Shown: positions 54,363 to 63,362, counted from the first letter of the stretch. The stretch is 64,000 nt of DNA from Roseobacter sp. MED193 (GCF_000152965.1 NZ_CH902583.1:3167694-3231693), one strand, 5' to 3'. Numbers and translations: made by a program. Notes: generated by a model not told the origin, from the letters alone.

Positions 54363-55630
54363 CAATAGAACAACGGGCGCAGGATTTTTTGGCGGCTCTG
54401 AATGCGCATCCAAACATTTTTACCGATGTGCTAGAAGACAGGCTACTGGCGGATGCTCGTGCAGCGGACGCTAGGCAAGAGCGTGGAACCCCATTAAGCC
54501 CGCTTGACGGGCAGTTCTTGGCGGTAAAGGCCAATATCGATATTCAGGGCTTACGCAGCCACTCGGGATCGCGACTTTACCGTCCTGAGCCAGCGCAAAG
54601 TGACGCACCAATCGTGGCCCGGATGCGGGCGGCAGGGCTCATCGTCATTGGGCATACGAATATGTCTGAGTTTGCCTTCTCAGGACTGGGCCTCAACCCG
54701 CACTTTGGCACCCCGCCCAATGCTTTGAGGCAGGATTTGGTGCCTGGCGGATCATCAAGCGGCTCGGCCACGGCGGTTGCATTGGGACTGGCGGATTTAG
54801 CCCTAGGTACGGACACTTCCGGTTCCGTCCGCATCCCAGCCGCCTGCCAGGGGATCATCGGGTTTCGTCCCTCTATTGGTCGCTATGACGACATCGGAAT
54901 TTTTCCACTGGCCCCTTCGCTGGACACGCCGGGCCCTCTTGCCCGACGTGTTGAATCGATCAGATCACTGGATAGCTTACTCACCCGAGATCGTAACCCC
55001 GGACAAAATTGCAAGCGCATAATATGCCTAGATGAGAAGTCATTGGACGACTACGCGCCCGAAATAGGAGCCATGTACCGCATAGTCGTAGAGCAACTGG
55101 CGGACACTGAATTTGATTTAGAGGTCCGGACCATCCACAGTTTTGCGCGGGTCAACGATCTGTTTCATACACACGGGACACTTGTCGGGGCCGAAGCCTA
55201 CCGCCTGCTAAAAAATGTAGTCCAGGCAGATCATATCGCCCTAGACCCCAGAGTAAGAGATCGCCTCTCTCACTCTGCGACAATCAGCGATGAAAACATG
55301 CGCACATTGCTTGCCGCGAGGCGGATGATGATTGAAACCTTTGAGGCCGAACTACAAGGTGGCATGCTGCTCTACCCAACTCTTCCGTCTCCCCCTCCGT
55401 CCATTCAGGACGTCATAGGCGATCCGACCATATTCGCGCGGGAGAATGCACATATCCTTTCAGTGTCGATGAAAGCCGCATTCCTGAATGCGCCGACGAT
55501 TACTTTACCGGTTGGATCAGGGGTACCAGGATGCAGTCTCTCGCTGACGTCTAGCACGGGTGCAGATAAAGATTTGCTCACCACCGCGGTCCGGTTGGAG
55601 CCAATTTTTAGGGCGATCTGTGACAGATGA
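54359..55630 (+). CDS. Amidase-signature family enzyme
   Basis: A 423-aa amidase with the Ser-cisSer-Lys triad: Lys in FLAVKANIDI, cis-Ser in GGSSSGSATAVALGLADLAL and nucleophile Ser in GTDTSGSVRIPA. The family hydrolyses linear amides; AtzE, AtzF (allophanate hydrolase) and GatA belong here. It lacks the C-terminal extra domain of AtzF. In this operon it would cleave the ring-opened or carbamoylated product of the upstream hydrolases. ATGA overlap with the deacetylase gene shows coupled translation. Specific substrate not determined. Confidence 0.86.
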   Translation: MTIEQRAQDFLAALNAHPNIFTDVLEDRLLADARAADARQERGTPLSPLDGQFLAVKANIDIQGLRSHSGSRLYRPEPAQSDAPIVARMRAAGLIVIGHTNMSEFAFSGLGLNPHFGTPPNALRQDLVPGGSSSGSATAVALGLADLALGTDTSGSVRIPAACQGIIGFRPSIGRYDDIGIFPLAPSLDTPGPLARRVESIRSLDSLLTRDRNPGQNCKRIICLDEKSLDDYAPEIGAMYRIVVEQLADTEFDLEVRTIHSFARVNDLFHTHGTLVGAEAYRLLKNVVQADHIALDPRVRDRLSHSATISDENMRTLLAARRMMIETFEAELQGGMLLYPTLPSPPPSIQDVIGDPTIFARENAHILSVSMKAAFLNAPTITLPVGSGVPGCSLSLTSSTGADKDLLTTAVRLEPIFRAICDR

Positions 55631-55724
55631 ACTTCTTTAAAAGTTGGCGAAATTCTCTTCATTTGTAAGATGTTCACCCAGGCTTCACCTTCAAGGAGAC
55701 CATTCAATCCATAAAGGTGAAGAC

Positions 55725-56387
55725 ATGACCACAATCCTTAGAATTGACGCGAGTGTGCGTCGAACCGACAATTCTGTTGCTGCCTATAACTCTATTTCCA
55801 GGAGCCTTGCGGACAGTTTTGTAGCGCAGTGGGAAGAGGCTGAACCCGAAGTAGAAGTTATCCTGAGGGATGTTGGCATGACCCCACCGGACTTCATTTG
55901 TAATGACTGGATTGCTTCGGTGTTTACGCCTGACGCCGAGCGCACTGAACAGCAAAAGAAGCTGGTGAGCCTCTCTGATACTCTGATTGACGAGCTTGAC
56001 CGCGCTGATGTTCTTCTGATTTCCACCCCGATGTACAACTATGGCATGCCCGCTGCGCTGAAGGCCTGGTTTGATCAGATCATCCGGATAAACAAGACTT
56101 TTACTTTTGATCTTGGTCGTGGTGATTTTCCCTTAGAACCCATCATGTCTGGTAAAACTCTTGTTCTGCTGACATCGGCAGGTGAATTTGGGTTCGAAAC
56201 AGGTGGAATCCGTGATGGGTCCGGTCACCTCTCCGCGCATATCAACACACTTCGAAACTACCTTGGCGCCGAGCACATGTTTGAGGCTGCTGCAGAATAT
56301 CAGGAATTTGCGGACGAACGTCACGATTCATCGGTCGCTTCCGCACATGCCCGCGCCCAGGAAATTGCGCGGGACCTTTCTTCATAG
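55725..56387 (+). CDS. azoR: FMN-dependent NADH-azoreductase
   Basis: A 220-aa flavodoxin-fold oxidoreductase of the AzoR family: ILRIDASVRRTDNSVAAYNS (FMN phosphate loop), ISTPMYNYGMPAALKAWFDQ and VLLTSAGEFGFETGG. AzoR enzymes reduce quinones and azo compounds with NADH. ATG 55,725 follows AAAGGTGAAG. A 94-bp gap separates it from the amidase, so it may have a separate promoter. It is the last gene before the second IS30 copy. Confidence 0.92.
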   Translation: MTTILRIDASVRRTDNSVAAYNSISRSLADSFVAQWEEAEPEVEVILRDVGMTPPDFICNDWIASVFTPDAERTEQQKKLVSLSDTLIDELDRADVLLISTPMYNYGMPAALKAWFDQIIRINKTFTFDLGRGDFPLEPIMSGKTLVLLTSAGEFGFETGGIRDGSGHLSAHINTLRNYLGAEHMFEAAAEYQEFADERHDSSVASAHARAQEIARDLSS

Positions 56388-56556
56388 GCCCTACACAACA
56401 TTTAAGAGGAACCCGCTGATGAATGTGGGTTCCCAAAATCTTATTAGCCTCTAGGAGTTCTATTCTCAGCGATAGCGCAGTTTCAATGGAGCACGACGTA
56501 GCAGGGGGCTGCGCGGCTGGCGCCGGTCCGTCCAGGTTGCGGATGACTGCTGTCAG

Positions 56557-57335
56557 CTGCGGTTTCAACGGGTCGCTGCAACACAGGCTTCAAATTTCTC
56601 TGCTGGGGTCTGGTATTGCAAGGTCTTTCTGGGGCGCTCGTTGAGCTGGCGTGCAACGGCGCTGAGTTTAGCTTGACTGAAGCCTGATATATCAGTGCCT
56701 TTGGGGAAGTATTGTCTGCGAAGACGGTTGGTATTTTCGTTACTGCCTCTCTGCCATGGAGACTGAGGATCACAAAAGTAAACTTCGATCTTGGTGGCCA
56801 TAGTGAACTTCGCATGACTGGCCATCTCGGACCCACGATCCCAAGTCAGCAATTTGTAGAGGTCCTTGGGAAACTTGCGCGCCTGCTTGATGAGGGCGGT
56901 GATGACGCTTTGTGTGTCCTTGTTTTCGATCTTCGCCAGCATCACAAAGCGGGAATGGCGTTCTACCAGCGTGGCGATGAACCTCCCGACTGATCGTCGA
57001 AGGTGACCGCTGCAAGACCCGCGCAATCGCGCGCAACGAACTCTTGGAAGCGAGGCCACGAGAATTCTCTTCTCGTTCCATTAAGGTCAGAGCAAGGCGG
57101 GATCTGGTGCGGGCTGGCGGACGAATGCCGCCGGTTACCGCAAGGTGCGGGAAAATCGATGATGACGCGCGATTAAAGCAACGCCCAATCGAACTCATCG
57201 ACTCTCCACGCTGCCAGCGATCCCACATCTCCGACTTCTGATTATCAGTGTAAAATGTCCGCGTCCGATACTTCATGCCTAACACTCCATCCTTCCAAAA
57301 AGACTAGAGTGTTGCGACGACCCGTTGAAACCACA
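56557..57335 (-). mobile_element. IS30-family element, internally deleted
   Basis: Both terminal repeats are present: CAGCTGCGGTTTCAACGGGT near 56,555-56,574 and, on the other strand, the same type of end at 57,335-57,309 (TGTGGTTTCAACGGGTCG). At about 780 bp it is well short of a full IS30 element (about 1.1 kb). The 5' half matches the fragment at 44,509. It lies in inverted orientation to it, and the two bracket the purine/amide-hydrolase segment. Confidence 0.87.
56565..57276 (-). pseudogene. IS30-family transposase with internal deletion
   Basis: From 57,276 the N-terminal DNA-binding part is intact to REVHR. The sequence then jumps, with a frame change, to IATLVERHSRFVMLAKIENK and the C-terminal catalytic part (LLTWDRGSEMASH with one Asp; CDPQSPWQRGSNENTN with the Glu; LNERPRKTLQYQTPAEKF). 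The region with the first catalytic Asp is missing. The two remaining pieces overlap in different frames (56,565-57,059 and 56,770-57,285), so no active enzyme can be made. Confidence 0.85.
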
Positions 57336-57794
57336 GCTCAGTGCCGACATTGAGGGCAAAAAGCCGCGTTTGACAGCTTGAATGTCCGCTTCCGGGAAGT
57401 CGAGACGCAATTTGTGCATGTGCGGCAATGAGAGTCAGCCTCCCTTCGCACTGGTCCGCTTTGGGCTGGGAGCTGTCATCCACGATTCTAGAAGGTTCGC
57501 GTGACAATCGCGGCGCATGGGCAACGGCGGCTATGCGCAGGTAGCGGAATTTGCAAAGTCAGTTCGAGCCGGTGTCTTGGCCGCCACGAACGGCCTATTT
57601 CGCTCAGAGTGGGCTTTCGGCTCTTCGCCACCATTCACTCACTATTCACCTATCGATCGCTCTCCCGCTGCTAAACTGTGAAGTTAAACACATCGCGCGG
57701 CAAAATCTTCCCCCCTTGCAATCAGCGCAAATTCTGACATAAGCGCCGCCATCCGGTCGCAGCCTACCCGGACATCAAAACAAGGGCCCCAAAT
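57336..57794. other. Intergenic region upstream of queC
   Basis: About 460 bp with no supported gene. I looked for a preQ1 riboswitch before queC and did not see one. A possible promoter TTGCAA near 57,716 with an AT-rich segment about 17 bp later precedes queC, but it is weak. Confidence 0.45.
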
Positions 57795-58496
57795 ATGAAA
57801 ACACTTGTCATCTGCTCAGGCGGACTCGATTCCGTGTCGCTTGCGCATATCACCGCCAATGAGCACCAGCTCACCCGGCTTGTCTCTTTTGACTATGGCC
57901 AACGCCACCGCAAAGAGATTTACTTTGCAGAAGCCGCCGCCAAACGCCTGGGCGTTCCGTTCCACCTGATCGACATGCGCGGTGTCGGCGCGTCGCTGAC
58001 CGGCTCCGCCTTGACCGACGACATCGATGTGCCCGACGGACATTACGAAGAGGAGACGATGCGTGCCACCGTGGTGCCCAACCGCAATGCAATTATGCTG
58101 TCGATTGGCTTTGGCATCGCAGCCGCAAAGGGGGATGAGGCTGTAGCCACGGCCGTCCATGGCGGCGATCACTTTATCTATCCCGACTGCCGCCCCAGCT
58201 TTACCCGTGCCTTTGACGCGATGCAGCAGGCGGCGCTGGACGGATATGCCGAGGTGCGCCTGCACACGCCATTTGTCGAACACAGTAAGGCCGAAATCGT
58301 GCGGCAAGGCGCCAAGCACGACACTCCTTTTGCCCAGACTTGGTCCTGCTACAAGGGTAACAAGGTGCATTGTGGACGCTGCGGTACCTGCGTGGAACGG
58401 CGCGAGGCCTTTCATCTCGCTGGGATCAGTGACCCCACGATCTATGCCGATCCGGACTATTGGACCCTGGCCCTGGCCACGCAAGGGGCAGGCTGA
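57795..58496 (+). CDS. queC: 7-cyano-7-deazaguanine synthase
   Basis: ATP-dependent enzyme converting 7-carboxy-7-deazaguanine to preQ0 in queuosine synthesis. The 233-aa protein has the PP-loop CSGGLDSVSLA near residue 8, FDYGQRHRKEI, VVPNRNAIMLSIG and the zinc-binding cysteines in SCYKGNKVHCGRCGTCVERR. The stop overlaps the queD start (ATGA). Note the downstream queE is interrupted. Confidence 0.96.
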   Translation: MKTLVICSGGLDSVSLAHITANEHQLTRLVSFDYGQRHRKEIYFAEAAAKRLGVPFHLIDMRGVGASLTGSALTDDIDVPDGHYEEETMRATVVPNRNAIMLSIGFGIAAAKGDEAVATAVHGGDHFIYPDCRPSFTRAFDAMQQAALDGYAEVRLHTPFVEHSKAEIVRQGAKHDTPFAQTWSCYKGNKVHCGRCGTCVERREAFHLAGISDPTIYADPDYWTLALATQGAG

Positions 58497-58849
58497 TGTT
58501 TCGCATTCGCAAGGAGTTCCATTTTTCCGCCTCTCACCAACTGTCCCACCTGCCAAAGGATCACCAATGCGCACGGCTGCATGGACACAATTATATTGTC
58601 GTGGTCGAACTGGCGGCTAAGCAGCTGAATGCGGATGGCTTTGTGCGGGACTACCACGACCTAAAATCGCTCAAGTCCTATATCGACGATCATCTTGACC
58701 ACCGGCATCTGAATGATGTGATGGACGGGCCTTCGACCGCCGAAAACATGGCCCGCCATTTTTATGATTGGTGTGCCGCGCGCTGGCCTGAAACCACAGC
58801 GGTGTTGGTCAGCGAGACCCCTAAGACCTGGGCGGAATACCGGCCATGA
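58496..58849 (+). CDS. queD: 6-carboxy-5,6,7,8-tetrahydropterin synthase
   Basis: T-fold enzyme of 117 aa that makes 6-carboxytetrahydropterin from dihydroneopterin triphosphate. Zinc His ligands are in FHFSASHQL and [30 protein letters not shown] and [14 protein letters not shown] are standard. The ATG overlaps the queC stop and the next gene overlaps its stop, so queC-D-E form one tightly coupled unit. Confidence 0.95.
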   Translation: MFRIRKEFHFSASHQLSHLPKDHQCARLHGHNYIVVVELAAKQLNADGFVRDYHDLKSLKSYIDDHLDHRHLNDVMDGPSTAENMARHFYDWCAARWPETTAVLVSETPKTWAEYRP

Positions 58850-59383
58850 CCCTGCGCATTGCCGAAATCTTCGGCCCGACGATACAGGGCGAAGGCGCCT
58901 TGATCGGGGAGCCAACTGTCTTTGTCCGCGCGGGCGGCTGCGATTTCCGGTGCAATTGGTGTGACAGCCTGCATGCGGTGGACAGCGAATACCGCCACAG
59001 CTGGGCGCCGATGACCGCAGAGGCGGTTTGGGACCGGGTACGCCAGCTTTCTGGCGATAGGCCCCTGACGGTCTCCTTGTCTGGCGGCAACCCAGCCATT
59101 CAGGACTTTGGCCCATTGATCGCGATGGGTCGCGCCGCTGGCTATCGCTTTGCCTGCGAGACGCAAGGCTCGATCGCGCGCCCATGGTTTGCCGATCTGG
59201 ACACGCTGGTACTCTCTCCCAAGCCACCATCAAGCGGAGAGCAGGTGGACTGGGCGGGTTTTGACGCCTGTCGCAAGCTTGGTTCCCGCGCACGCCAGCA
59301 GGTTATGAAAATCGTGATTTTTGACGAGGCTGACTACCAATGGGCACAAGAGGTCCATGCGCGTTACAGCGACCTTCTGGACC
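58846..59383 (+). pseudogene. queE: 7-carboxy-7-deazaguanine synthase, C-terminus lost to an IS3 element
   Basis: Radical-SAM enzyme that makes carboxydeazaguanine. The first about 178 residues are normal: [33 protein letters not shown] with the CX3CX2C cluster motif, VSLSGGNPA and [12 protein letters not shown]. After HARYSDLL the reading frame runs into the terminal repeat of an IS3 element and stops at 59,466, so the final 50-60 residues of the family (about 230-240 aa) are missing. The lost part is not on the other side of the insertion, so this is more than a simple insertion. All key N-terminal catalytic motifs remain, but activity is doubtful. Confidence 0.85.
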
Positions 59384-59415
59384 TGTCGCGTTTTAGTGCC
59401 GCCCCAAGTGCTCGT

Positions 59416-60273
59416 TTAAGCCACCTTTCGTTCGAAGGCGACAGGGCTTTTCCAGCCCAGTGCTGAGTGACGGCGGCGTGGATTGTAGAACCCGTTTATG
59501 TATTCGAAGATCGCCATTTCAGCCTTCCGACGGGTCTCCCAAGGATGCCGCCAGATCAGTTCAGCTTTGATGGTCTTGAAGAACGTCTCGACGGCGGCGT
59601 TGTCGTAACAATTACCCTTACCGCTCATCGATACTTTGAAGCCGTTCTGGCGCAGGATTTTCTGGTAGTCATGGGAACAATATTGCGACCCGCGATCCGT
59701 ATGATGGATGCAGCCTTTGGGCGGCTGCCGGAACGCGATGGCCATATTCAACGCCCGGATCGCCAAGTCGCGTTTCATCCGATTGCTCACGGCCCAGCCG
59801 ATAACACGCCTTGAATGCAGATCGAGGATCACGGCCAGATACAGCCAGCCTTCGCGGGTCCAGACATAGCTGATATCCCCCGCCCACTTTTGATTTGGCA
59901 GGTCAGCTGAGAAGTTTCGATCCAGCAAGTTCGGCGCGATATTGAACTTGTGGTCACTGTCTGTCGTGACCTTGTGTTTGCGTGTTCTGACAACAGATAT
60001 CCCGTTCTGGCGCATCAACCTGCCAACACGACGGTGGCCCACGTTCAAACCGATCTCCTTCAACTCTTCGGTCATTCGTGGGCGGCCATAGCTCCCCAAA
60101 CTAAGCCGCGACTGCTCTTTGATATGAGCCAGCGTGACCAGATCAGATCGCTGCCTACGACTGGCTGGGCGACTGCGGAATGCGCGTAACCCGCGTGCGC
60201 TGACACCGACGACCTCGCACAACCGGGCGGCTGGAAAGCTGCCCCTGTGTTCTTCGACAAACCTAAATCTCAT
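59416..60273 (-). CDS. IS3-family transposase OrfB
   Basis: A 285-aa integrase-core transposase with the DDE triad in [20 protein letters not shown] and [17 protein letters not shown]_21-type N-terminal region ([20 protein letters not shown]). Overlaps orfA by 4 bp in a different frame. The minus-strand run AAAAAAAG at 60,309-60,302, upstream of the orfA stop, is a fitting -1 frameshift site to give the OrfAB fusion. Confidence 0.95.
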   Translation of the reverse strand: MRFRFVEEHRGSFPAARLCEVVGVSARGLRAFRSRPASRRQRSDLVTLAHIKEQSRLSLGSYGRPRMTEELKEIGLNVGHRRVGRLMRQNGISVVRTRKHKVTTDSDHKFNIAPNLLDRNFSADLPNQKWAGDISYVWTREGWLYLAVILDLHSRRVIGWAVSNRMKRDLAIRALNMAIAFRQPPKGCIHHTDRGSQYCSHDYQKILRQNGFKVSMSGKGNCYDNAAVETFFKTIKAELIWRHPWETRRKAEMAIFEYINGFYNPRRRHSALGWKSPVAFERKVA

Positions 60274-60545
60274 TGCTTTAGGCCCGCAAAGAACTGGGTG
60301 GCTTTTTTTAAGATCTCCCTCTCCTCCTTCAGGAGCCGGTTCTCCCGTCGAAGTCGATCATTCTCTTGAGCCAGGCTCAAATCCTCTTTGGAAACCACGT
60401 CTGTGTCTCGGTGTGCAGTGATCCATTTGTTCAACGTCGACATGCCAACACCCAGATCGTCAGCCACCTGCTTACGCGTCAGCCCACTGGTTAATGCGAT
60501 GCGCACCGCATCTTGTCGAAATTCGTCTGTCCGTTTCAGTCCCAT
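60270..60545 (-). CDS. IS3-family transposase OrfA
   Basis: A 91-aa helix-turn-helix protein (FRQDAVRIALTSGLTRKQVA, DDLGVGMSTLNKWI) with a leucine-zipper-like tail (ENDRLRRENRLLKEEREILK). It ends at the A-run that serves as frameshift signal in this family. AAGGAG lies upstream of the ATG. Confidence 0.95.
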   Translation of the reverse strand: MGLKRTDEFRQDAVRIALTSGLTRKQVADDLGVGMSTLNKWITAHRDTDVVSKEDLSLAQENDRLRRENRLLKEEREILKKATQFFAGLKQ

Positions 60546-60602
60546 AGTTCATCTCCTTTGTTGCAGTAAATGCTATCAAAGGAGCGGCATCAAACCGTGA
60601 CA

Positions 60603-61194
60603 GGTCCAGGGTGATCGAGAGTTTCGGGAAGGGCTCCTCAGCAAAGGGAACCGCAAGACTTTGATAGCCTTCCTCGACGTGACGCCGGCCTTCGGGCCAG
60701 TGTCGGTGAATATCTTGCCAATAGAATCTCAATAGTCGTTCACCAATGTCACCCTCCATTTTTGGCACACCGTAGTAAATCAATGCCAGAACGGCATCGG
60801 TGCGAACAACGCGGCGCACTTCCTCGTAGAACACTTCGAGATCGAACCAGTGAGCGGCTTGCGCCGCTGTAACCAAATCAATTGACCTGTCAGGCAGGCT
60901 TATCCGCTCTGCCGGTTCCGCTCGATAGGTGGCGTGTTTGTGTTCAGCGACATTCCCGAGCTGCGTGTCGCTGGGGTCTGTTGCCGTGACGTGATCAAAA
61001 CGGTTCGCCAACAGGACAGATAACTGGCCACTCCTGCACCCGACGTCTAACGCCTGTTCTCTACTGGCACACCGATCTGCCAGTGCGTCGGCTAGGGCCG
61101 CCGGATAGGTAGGGCGGCTGGCGGCGTAGGCGGCTCCGCCCGACAAGAAGTGATTACTGCCGCCGTATGATGTGGGAGTGTTGTCCTTAGTCAT
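60603..61194 (-). pseudogene. Class I SAM-dependent methyltransferase, C-terminus cut by IS3
   Basis: The start [20 protein letters not shown] is followed by the SAM-binding motif ALDVGCRSGQLSVLLANRFD and later TAAQAAHWFDLEVFYEEVRR. The profile fits the UbiE/Tam-like Methyltransf_11 family. The coding sequence enters the terminal repeat of the IS3 element around 60,609 and would continue in the IS to a stop at 60,472. A full-length relative should be about 250 residues; about 195 remain. Start 61,194 is chosen over 61,212 because GGGAG lies upstream. Its beginning overlaps the end of a short upstream frame. Confidence 0.8.
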
Positions 61195-61310
61195 TGGCCG
61201 TCTCCCGAGCAATGCGGCTTAGGCGATCCGCGAAGCTCTCGCGCTCAAGAGCTTCAACCTTCGCCTTCAGCATGGATCGCAGTGGTGCATCAATGAGCGG
61301 CCTCATCTGA
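61187..61310 (-). pseudogene. C-terminal remnant of an unidentified gene upstream of the methyltransferase
   Basis: About 38 codons ([20 protein letters not shown], then [13 protein letters not shown]) end with a TAA that overlaps the methyltransferase ATG, as in a coupled gene pair. Upstream the frame continues into an IS3 remnant, so the original 5' part has been replaced. The family is not recognised; the helical basic/acidic pattern would fit a small DNA-binding or antitoxin-like protein. Confidence 0.4.
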
Positions 61311-61567
61311 CTGGTCCAATTTGATTGTTCGTGCATGATCGGCCTGTGATCCATCGAGGTGATGGTTTCCGGGGCCGGTGGGCGGTAACCCAGTGCACTG
61401 TGTGGTCGCTTTGTGTTGTAGTGTTTCCTCCATTGCTCGATCATGATTTGTGCTTCTCGCAAGCTGTAGAAGACCTCGCCGTTGAGCAGTTCGTCCCGGA
61501 ACCGGCCATTGTAGCTTTCGCAATATCCGTTCTCCCAAGGTGATCCTGGCTCAATGTAGGCGGTCAT
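61311..61567 (-). pseudogene. IS3-family OrfB, C-terminal fragment
   Basis: Only the last part of the integrase core remains, containing the final catalytic Glu region ([20 protein letters not shown]) and the conserved [20 protein letters not shown] end. The frame reads on through the IS end into host DNA to 61,187. Confidence 0.82.
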
Positions 61568-61766
61568 TCTCCCTCTGGAGCCGCTTCAGTTCCTTCAATT
61601 GATCCACGCCCATTCCCCCATATTGCTTGCGCCAACGGTAATAGGCTTGCTCAACAACGCCGATCTGTCTGATTGCATCCAGACGAGACATGCCTTGCCC
61701 CATCAAAACTTCAACCTGCCGTAACTTCGAGACAATCTCTTCGGGCTTCGGTCGCTTGTTTGCCAT
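61551..61766 (-). pseudogene. IS3-family OrfA, truncated
   Basis: The first about 70 residues of an IS407/ISRj2-like OrfA with its helix-turn-helix (QGMSRLDAIRQIGVVEQAYY) and the WRKQYGGM block, then ending where the internal deletion joins orfB sequence. Confidence 0.82.
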
Positions 61767-61804
61767 TCTTGGTCCTCCGTCTACTAAACATAGCGGTGGA
61801 CCAG

Positions 61805-62525
61805 TTCAGTTGGGGAGGCTCAGGATCATGTCGGCGATGTACCGCGCCGTTCCGTCAATACGGTACTGGTGGATGACGATCGCATCGAGAAAGTGCTGGA
61901 GGACATGCGTTGGTTCTATGGAGCCAGTGACTGGTACGCGGAACGTGGTGTTCCCTAGCGTCGGGGGTATCTGTTTTACGGCTCTCCGGGCCCGGGAAAG
62001 TCGAGCCTCATTCGCGGGTTAGCCTCTGAGTTGTCATTGGATATTGCGTCGCTGGATATAGGGCGCGCGACGTTGACGGATGGTGATCTGCGTGAGGCGA
62101 TGACGTGTGCCCCCAAGGGGTCGCTGATCATAATCGAGGATGTGGACGCCGTGTTTACGCAGCGCGAAGGTGGCGAGAAACGTTCGGGCGTCAGCTTTTC
62201 AGGTTTGCTCAATGCCATCGATGGCGTCGCGGCTCAGGAAGGGCGTGCGCTGGTTATGACAACGAACCGCAAGGAAAGATCGGACCCAGCCCTGGTTCGA
62301 CCCGGTCGTGCCGATGTGCACACCGCACTTGGATTGGTAAGCGCAGCAACGGCCCGTCGACTGACCGAAGTTTTGCAACTGAAATCAGGTGACCTGATTT
62401 GGCACGAAGATGGCGTTTTTTGTCTTCGCTTTGCCGAAGTGCGGGCGACGGCTCAGACCGTGCTGTATGCCCCAGAGAGCAACGCTAGCGTCCTGGATGG
62501 GCAGGAGAGCCCGACTCGCCCTTAA
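61805..62525 (+). pseudogene. BCS1-like AAA ATPase, 5'-truncated with a nonsense codon
   Basis: One frame reads RWFYGASDWYAERGVP, then TAG at 61,956-61,958, then RRGYLFYGSPGPGKSSLIRG (Walker A), LIIIEDVDAVFT (Walker B), LLNAIDGVAAQEGRALVMTT and DPALVRPGRADV. This is the Bcs1/AAA pattern, in which the residue at the stop is normally aromatic (…GVPYRRGYLLYG), so a Tyr codon has probably become TAG. The 5' end is lost at the IS3 remnant. The C-terminal part ends at 62,525. No function expected. Confidence 0.8.
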
Positions 62526-62529
62526 TCAC

Positions 62530-63362
62530 CTACGGGCCACTCTGGAGCACTCTGGGGCTGTTAGAGCCGTGCCCGGCTTTCAGCGATTGACTGCGCCTGA
62601 GAAGATCCCAGTCCGGGACCAGGGCAGAGAGTACCTTCATCAACGGAGCAAGGAGCTTCGGCCCGGTGGGTTCAAGTCGGTGTGGTAAGGGGGCACTGTG
62701 GTGTGGCTGATGGCGCTGGTGCATCTCCTTGACCAGCACGGCATGTACCGGGTGACGCTGGATGCTGGGTGAGAGGTCCGGAAGCATGTGGAAGGCTGTC
62801 AGGTCACCCAGCAGACTTTCAGACAGATCGTAGGGATCGCCGCTGAGTTCAACGCCCGCCTCCAGGCTCAACAACGAAACATGCATCCCGAGAAAGTCGA
62901 CCTCGACCACTGTAGTGTCGTTGATGAAGATCCTGGAGCGCCAGTCGCTGTTCAGGCTCTGTACCAGCCCCCATAGAACCTACCATTCAAGCCCCAGTCA
63001 GAGCGGCTAAAGTCCCGGCGGGTCGCGAGGTCCGGCAGGTCAGCCACATCAAGGGCAGGGATGATCGGGATGATCTTCTTGGAAATGTGAAGAGCGTTGT
63101 ATCGGGAGGACGTATTCCAGTAGTTCGAGGACATCGACACGCCGATGCACAGCTCAGGATCTTCCAACCAAGCCACGTAGAGATCCAGGATCAGTACTCG
63201 AAGCTGGTGTCTGAACGCGGTCTTTGGCTTCGGCCCCGATGTCTTATCACTCGGAAGCTACTCGTCCCAGATGCGATCGCACAGGGTCGCGACCTCAGGG
63301 TGATCTGACCAGCGGTGGACATCTATGGGGCGGGAGTGTCAGGGGGTCGCTATGTCCCCCAT
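62530..63362 (-). pseudogene. Element-specific protein, third and degraded copy with C-terminal domain
   Basis: From 63,362 it aligns with the gene at 22,579, including about 60 bp of 5' flank, but has in-frame stops (TGA at codon 8 where the intact copy has Trp; a TAG where it has Tyr), an internal deletion after LPDLATRRD and a frameshift near 62,955. In the next frame it continues with SDWRSRIFINDTTVVEVDFL, GMHVSLLS and SGDPYDL, a C-terminal domain the copy at 22,579 lacks. The family is not recognised by name. The copy is in opposite orientation to the other two. Confidence 0.75.

Larger units (their letters stand above)
59377..60609 (-). mobile_element. Complete IS3-family insertion sequence
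   Basis: A 1.23-kb element with imperfect terminal inverted repeats: CTGGACCTGTCGCGTTTTAG at 59,377 and, on the other strand, CTGGACCTGTCACGGTTTGA from 60,609. It carries overlapping orfA and orfB. No target-site duplication is seen in the flanks (GCGACCTT versus GGTGATCG), and different genes (queE and a methyltransferase) are broken on the two sides, so it has taken part in a deletion or rearrangement. Confidence 0.9.
61311..61804 (-). mobile_element. IS3-family element, internally deleted
   Basis: Ends are CTGGTCCA at 61,311 and, on the other strand, CTGGTCCA from 61,804, outlining only 494 bp. The 5' end of orfA (61,766-61,551; IVSKLRQVEVLMGQGMSRLD) is joined to the last part of orfB ([40 protein letters not shown]). 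About 700-750 bp in the middle, with two of three DDE residues, are gone. It belongs to a different IS3 group from the complete element 700 bp to its left. Confidence 0.85.

Noticed and set aside
57336-57794. Possible preQ1 riboswitch before queC
   Set aside because: No hairpin with the conserved C-rich loop and A-rich tail could be found.
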